From assembly GCF_913063105.1 (NCBI RefSeq), contig NZ_CAJXYQ010000003.1, forward strand, positions 1 through 64,000: 64,000 nt of DNA, written 5' to 3'. The position numbers were made by a program, and so were the translations under genes. The notes below the pieces were generated by a model. It saw only the letters and a list, made by a program, of their open reading frames with translations. It did no database searches and was not told the DNA's origin. Shown here piece by piece: positions 60,928-64,000 of the stretch (within the stretch, counting starts at the first letter, position 1; every line of letters begins with the position of its first letter). The stretch comes from an uncultured Draconibacterium sp. GTDB taxonomy: Bacteria > Bacteroidota > Bacteroidia > Bacteroidales > Prolixibacteraceae.

Positions 60928-61731
60928 TTATTGGTTTATTGGTGCGCCACACTTTTTGCAGAAAGCCGCATCGTCGTCGTGCGAATGGTGCAGGCATTGT
61001 GGGCAAACCTGGGTATTTTTCTCAATGGTTGGGTTAATGATTTCGGCAGTAACAATTCCGGTAGGAACGGCAATAATGGCGTAGCCCATAATCATTACAA
61101 TACTTGCCAGAAACTGTCCCATTGGAGTTTCGGGGCTGATATCGCCATAGCCCACCGTTGTTAATGTAACAATGGCCCAGTAAATTCCGCGCGGAATGCT
61201 GGAGAAACCATGCTCCGGGCCTTCAACCAGGTACATGATGGTGCCAACAATTATAACCAGAATAATAACAAAATAAATAAACACACTAATTTTAGCCCGG
61301 CTTGCCCAGATGGCTCGTGCCAGCGAACGTCCGGCAAGGGTGTAACGGGTTAATTTTAATATTCTGAAAATACGTAGCAAGCGCAAAATACGTATTACCA
61401 CTAAACTATGCGACCCAACCACCACCAAGCCAATGTATGTTGGTAAAACCGATAATAAATCGATAATGCCGTAAAAGCTGAAAATGTACCGAAAGGGCTT
61501 ATCAACAATTGCAATGCGCAGCAGGTATTCGATGGTAAAAATTATGGTTATACCCCATTCCATTCCATGAAGCAGTTCCTGGTGGTTTTGTCGAATGCCG
61601 GGAACACTTTCGAGCATCACCAAGGCCACACTAAGGATGATAACAACTAAAAGCGAAACATCGAAAAATTTTCCCGAGGGAGTGTCGGCTTCAAAAATAA
61701 TTTCGTAGATCTTTTGTTTGGCTGTACTCAT
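60928..61731 (-). CDS. Voltage-gated-type potassium channel with C-terminal zinc ribbon
   Basis: An inner-membrane channel subunit of 267 residues. Six helices can be drawn: S1 at about 23-42, S2 60-77, S3 82-104, S4 with Arg every third position (VVIRILRLLRIFRILK, 111-126), S5 147-170, and S6 204-228. The K+ filter TTVGYGD is at 191-197. After S6 a short tail ends in a Cys4 ribbon: CPQC (243-246) and CKKC (258-261). A zinc ribbon at the end of such a small channel is unusual and may gate the channel or hold a partner. The tetrameric assembly is from the family. Confidence 0.87.
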   Translation of the reverse strand: MSTAKQKIYEIIFEADTPSGKFFDVSLLVVIILSVALVMLESVPGIRQNHQELLHGMEWGITIIFTIEYLLRIAIVDKPFRYIFSFYGIIDLLSVLPTYIGLVVVGSHSLVVIRILRLLRIFRILKLTRYTLAGRSLARAIWASRAKISVFIYFVIILVIIVGTIMYLVEGPEHGFSSIPRGIYWAIVTLTTVGYGDISPETPMGQFLASIVMIMGYAIIAVPTGIVTAEIINPTIEKNTQVCPQCLHHSHDDDAAFCKKCGAPINQ

Positions 61732-61844
61732 CTGTTTTCGATATTAGTTTTAAAGATACTGTTTTTTTCTAAACACAGTTTTTGGTGTTTGCAACAGCGA
61801 ACAGTTTCCTGATAGATGCAGGAAACGAAGCTGTTGGGTGCAAG

Positions 61845-61883
61845 GGTGAAAAAACAAAAGCCTTTCCTGAATCAGGAAAGGCT
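61845..61883 (-). terminator. Terminator of ald
   Basis: On the minus strand AGCCTTTCCT and AGGAAAGGCT form a perfect 10-bp stem followed by TTTGTTTTTT. It lies 25 bases after the ald stop. Confidence 0.87.
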
Positions 61884-61908
61884 CGTAAAAATATTCCGAA
61901 TTGGTTTT

Positions 61909-63021
61909 TTATAAAACAGTTTCAACTTTTTGGTAAGGCAGGTCGAATGCCTCGGCAACACCTTTGTACACCACTTTGCCATCAACCACATTTAAACCTT
62001 TGCGCAACGGTTCGCTATCAATGCAAGCTTGTTTCCAGCCTTTTTCTGCAATTTCAATAGCATACGGAAGCGTTGCATTTGTTAATGCAATGGTTGAAGT
62101 ACGTGGTACAGCACCCGGCATGTTGGCAACACAATAGTGTAATACATCGTCGATTACAAAAGTAGGTTCGGCATGCGTAGTTGCCTTGGTGGTTTCAAAA
62201 CAACCTCCCTGGTCAACAGCAACGTCAACCAAAACAGTTCCGGGTTTCATGGTGTTAAGCATGTCGCGGGTAATTAAACGCGGAGCTTTTGCACCAGGAA
62301 TTAATACAGCACCAATGATAACGTCGTTTAGCTTTACCATTTCCCGAATGTTGTATTCGTTACTCATCATGGTTTTAACGTTTGGCGGCATAATATCATC
62401 GAGGTAGCGCAAGCGTGGTAACGATACATCCATAATGGTAACATCAGCACCCAGGCCAGCTGCCATTTTTGCAGCTTCGGTACCAACAATACCACCACCA
62501 ATAATCAGTACATTTGCCGGAGGAACACCTGGTACTCCACCAAGTAAAACACCATAACCGCCAAATGTTTTTTCAAGGTATTTTGCACCTTCCTGAACCG
62601 ACATACGGCCTGCAACTTCGCTCATTGGTACCAGCAGTGGCAACGATCGGTCGGCTAGTTCAACTGTTTCGTAAGCCAAACAAATCGACTTGTTTTCTAT
62701 CATGGCATACGTTAATGGCTCGCACGAAGCAAAGTGGAAGTAGGTATAAAGAATCTGTCCTTCTTTAATTAATTTGTATTCCGGCTCAATCGGCTCTTTT
62801 ACTTTGATGATCATATCTGCAATAGCATAAACATCTTCAATGGTGGGGAGCATCTTCGCACCGGCGTCTGTGTAATCATCATCCTGGAAACCGCTACCCA
62901 GTCCACCTCCGGCCTGTACATATACATCGTGGCCTCGTTTAACCAATTCCGCAGCACCTGCAGGTGTTAATGCAATGCGGTTTTCGTTATTCTTAATCTC
63001 TTTTGGTACACCAATTATCAT
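61909..63021 (-). CDS. ald: Alanine dehydrogenase
   Basis: Interconverts alanine and pyruvate plus ammonia with NAD. The 370-residue product begins MIIGVPKEIKNNENRIALTP (substrate-binding Arg15), has Lys74-75 in IKVKEP and His96 in YFHFASC, which are the catalytic pair, and a Rossmann motif IIGGGIVGTEAA near 172-183. The C-terminal part is intact. The close relative, NAD(P) transhydrogenase alpha, has a different layout and a partner gene, which is absent. A TATTTTTG box (63052-63059, minus) precedes it. Confidence 0.94.
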   Translation of the reverse strand: MIIGVPKEIKNNENRIALTPAGAAELVKRGHDVYVQAGGGLGSGFQDDDYTDAGAKMLPTIEDVYAIADMIIKVKEPIEPEYKLIKEGQILYTYFHFASCEPLTYAMIENKSICLAYETVELADRSLPLLVPMSEVAGRMSVQEGAKYLEKTFGGYGVLLGGVPGVPPANVLIIGGGIVGTEAAKMAAGLGADVTIMDVSLPRLRYLDDIMPPNVKTMMSNEYNIREMVKLNDVIIGAVLIPGAKAPRLITRDMLNTMKPGTVLVDVAVDQGGCFETTKATTHAEPTFVIDDVLHYCVANMPGAVPRTSTIALTNATLPYAIEIAEKGWKQACIDSEPLRKGLNVVDGKVVYKGVAEAFDLPYQKVETVL

Positions 63022-63051
63022 TTCTTAAAATATTTGAGTTTTTTCTTAGTT

Positions 63052-63080
63052 CAAAAATAGACCACTCGATATGACTAAAA
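63052..63080 (-). promoter_or_regulatory. Probable promoter of ald
   Basis: Minus-strand TATTTTTG (63052-63059) fits TAnnTTTG; TTTA or TTTT (63076-63080) is 16-17 bases upstream as a weak -33 element. The leader would be about 25 bases. Confidence 0.5.
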
Positions 63081-63222
63081 CATGATAAATTCTCAGGATT
63101 TCAAATAAAATACATTTTTACGATTGCTTTATGCAGAGGCTTTTAGGGAATTAGAAGTTAAGTTTGCAATAAGATGTTAATTTGTCTGAATTTATGCGTT
63201 ATTAATTTCAGATTGATAATCT

Positions 63223-63230
63223 TATATTTG
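63223..63230 (+). promoter_or_regulatory. -7 promoter box of the aminotransferase gene
   Basis: TATATTTG fits TAnnTTTG and is 27 bases before the start codon. No clear TTTG is seen at -33. Confidence 0.45.
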
Positions 63231-63256
63231 CTTGCTTTTAAAATATATTTTATAAC

Positions 63257-64000
63257 ATGCCGACAGTATCAGACAGAGGAAGGATAATGCCTGATTCACC
63301 AATCAGGAAATTAGCTCCGTTAGCTCATGAAGCTAAAGAACGAGGGCTTAAAGTGTTCCATTTAAATATCGGACAACCCGATTTACCAACTCCTCCTGAG
63401 GCGCTGGCGGCAATCAAGTCGATCGACAGAAAGATTCTGGAATATACACCCAGTGAAGGAATTTTGTCGTTTCGCCAAAAACTGGCCAAATATTACCACA
63501 AGTTCGACATTGACGTAACGCCTGATGATATTATTGTTACATCGGGCGGGAGTGAGGCTGTAACTTTTGCTTTTATGAGTTGCCTTGATCCGGGTGATGA
63601 AATTATTGTGCCAGAACCTGCTTATGCTAATTACGAAGCTTTTGCAATTGTTGCGGGGGCAAAAATTAAATCGATACCCGGCGATATTGAAGAGGGGTTT
63701 GTATTGCCTCCGATTGAGGAGTTCGAAAAATTGATTACCCCAAAAACCAAGGGGATAATGATTTGTAACCCTAACAATCCAACCGGTTATTTGTATACGC
63801 AACAGGAAATGAATGCCATTCGTGACCTGGTAAAAAAATACGACCTCTACCTGTTCTCGGATGAGGTGTACCGTGAATTTTGTTACACGGGTGCTCCATA
63901 TATTTCTGCTTTTCACCTCGAAGGCATTGAGCAAAATGTCGTTCTGGTTGATTCTGTATCGAAACGTTACAGCGAATGTGGCTTGCGTATTGGCGCCTTG
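63257..64000 (+). CDS. Class I/II pyridoxal-phosphate aminotransferase, 3'-truncated
   Basis: The first 248 residues of a PLP aminotransferase; the gene runs out of the window. From the ATG at 63257, LNIGQPDLPTPPEAL (36-50) binds the substrate, the conserved TSGGSEAV (95-102) is next, ICNPNNPTG (169-177) holds the cofactor Asn, FSDEVYREF (202-210) has the Asp-x-x-Tyr pair, and SVSKRYSECGLRIGAL at the end holds the Schiff-base Lys (about 236) and the phosphate Arg. This arrangement is that of the aspartate/branched-chain aminotransferase class I group. The substrate cannot be told from the fragment. Confidence 0.92.
   Translation, partial: MPTVSDRGRIMPDSPIRKLAPLAHEAKERGLKVFHLNIGQPDLPTPPEALAAIKSIDRKILEYTPSEGILSFRQKLAKYYHKFDIDVTPDDIIVTSGGSEAVTFAFMSCLDPGDEIIVPEPAYANYEAFAIVAGAKIKSIPGDIEEGFVLPPIEEFEKLITPKTKGIMICNPNNPTGYLYTQQEMNAIRDLVKKYDLYLFSDEVYREFCYTGAPYISAFHLEGIEQNVVLVDSVSKRYSECGLRIGAL

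Overview
The window looks like chromosomal DNA of a Bacteroidota bacterium, probably of the Bacteroidales/Marinilabiliales type (the family-level guess is inference). Direct signs are a type IX secretion (T9SS) C-terminal sorting domain, many TAnnTTTG promoter boxes (two or more with TTTG 18-19 bases upstream), almost no Shine-Dalgarno sequences, a fused SecDF, and families typical of the phylum (GIN-domain DUF2807, DUF6090, DUF5916, TIGR02757). No phage, transposase, rRNA or CRISPR array is visible; one tRNA gene is present.

Layout. 1-2.8 kb: end of rpsP, a long non-coding stretch, rimM and a GIN-domain exported protein. 2.9-6 kb (minus): tsaC-like gene, a glycosyltransferase and lysA. 6.2-9.8 kb (minus): a four-gene accessory operon of unknown envelope proteins led by a Sel1-repeat protein with a T9SS tail, plus a possible 28-residue membrane microprotein. 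10.3-11.8 kb: a large FAD oxidoreductase. 12.3-18.3 kb: a complete MacAB-TolC-type efflux operon (ATPase, two permeases, adaptor, outer-membrane channel). 18.4-24.2 kb: DUF5916 protein, malate dehydrogenase, small aspartyl protease, DUF6090 protein, gamma-glutamylcyclotransferase-like protein and a small membrane protein. 24.3-32.7 kb: secDF, a striking 21-bp repeat cassette, tatA, a cation exchanger, lolD, TIGR02757, a tRNA methyltransferase, a flavodoxin and a ferredoxin-reductase-like gene. 32.8-38.4 kb: upp, then a surface-carbohydrate group (sulfotransferase; minus-strand radC, deacetylase-like, FemAB-like and deacetylase genes). 38.5-40.7 kb: rpsT, tRNA-Glu, lptB, tatC. 40.9-57.5 kb: recQ, ahcY, Rieske-like lipoprotein, greA, HIT protein, dnaE, trxA, DUF58, comM/yifB, a GH9 glycosidase, a Tat-exported aldo/keto reductase, ppa. 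57.6-64 kb: M14 peptidase, folA-thyA, a potassium channel, ald, and the start of an aminotransferase cut by the window end.

Most of the window is housekeeping. Several envelope routes meet here: Sec (secDF), Tat (tatA and tatC, with one clear Tat lipoprotein substrate), lipoprotein release (lolD), LPS export (lptB), T9SS cargo and tripartite efflux. Folate and thymidylate genes are paired; ahcY is next to recQ, and dnaE is followed by trxA.

The most unexplained structures are the 21-bp GCGGA array with its 17-bp perfect hairpin between secDF and tatA (27.5-27.7 kb); the greA leader, where a promoter box, a hairpin with a T-run and an unusual strong Shine-Dalgarno sit within 100 bases; the accessory operon at 6.2-9.8 kb; and a roughly 700-base non-coding region between rpsP and rimM that resembles a dispersed repeat.
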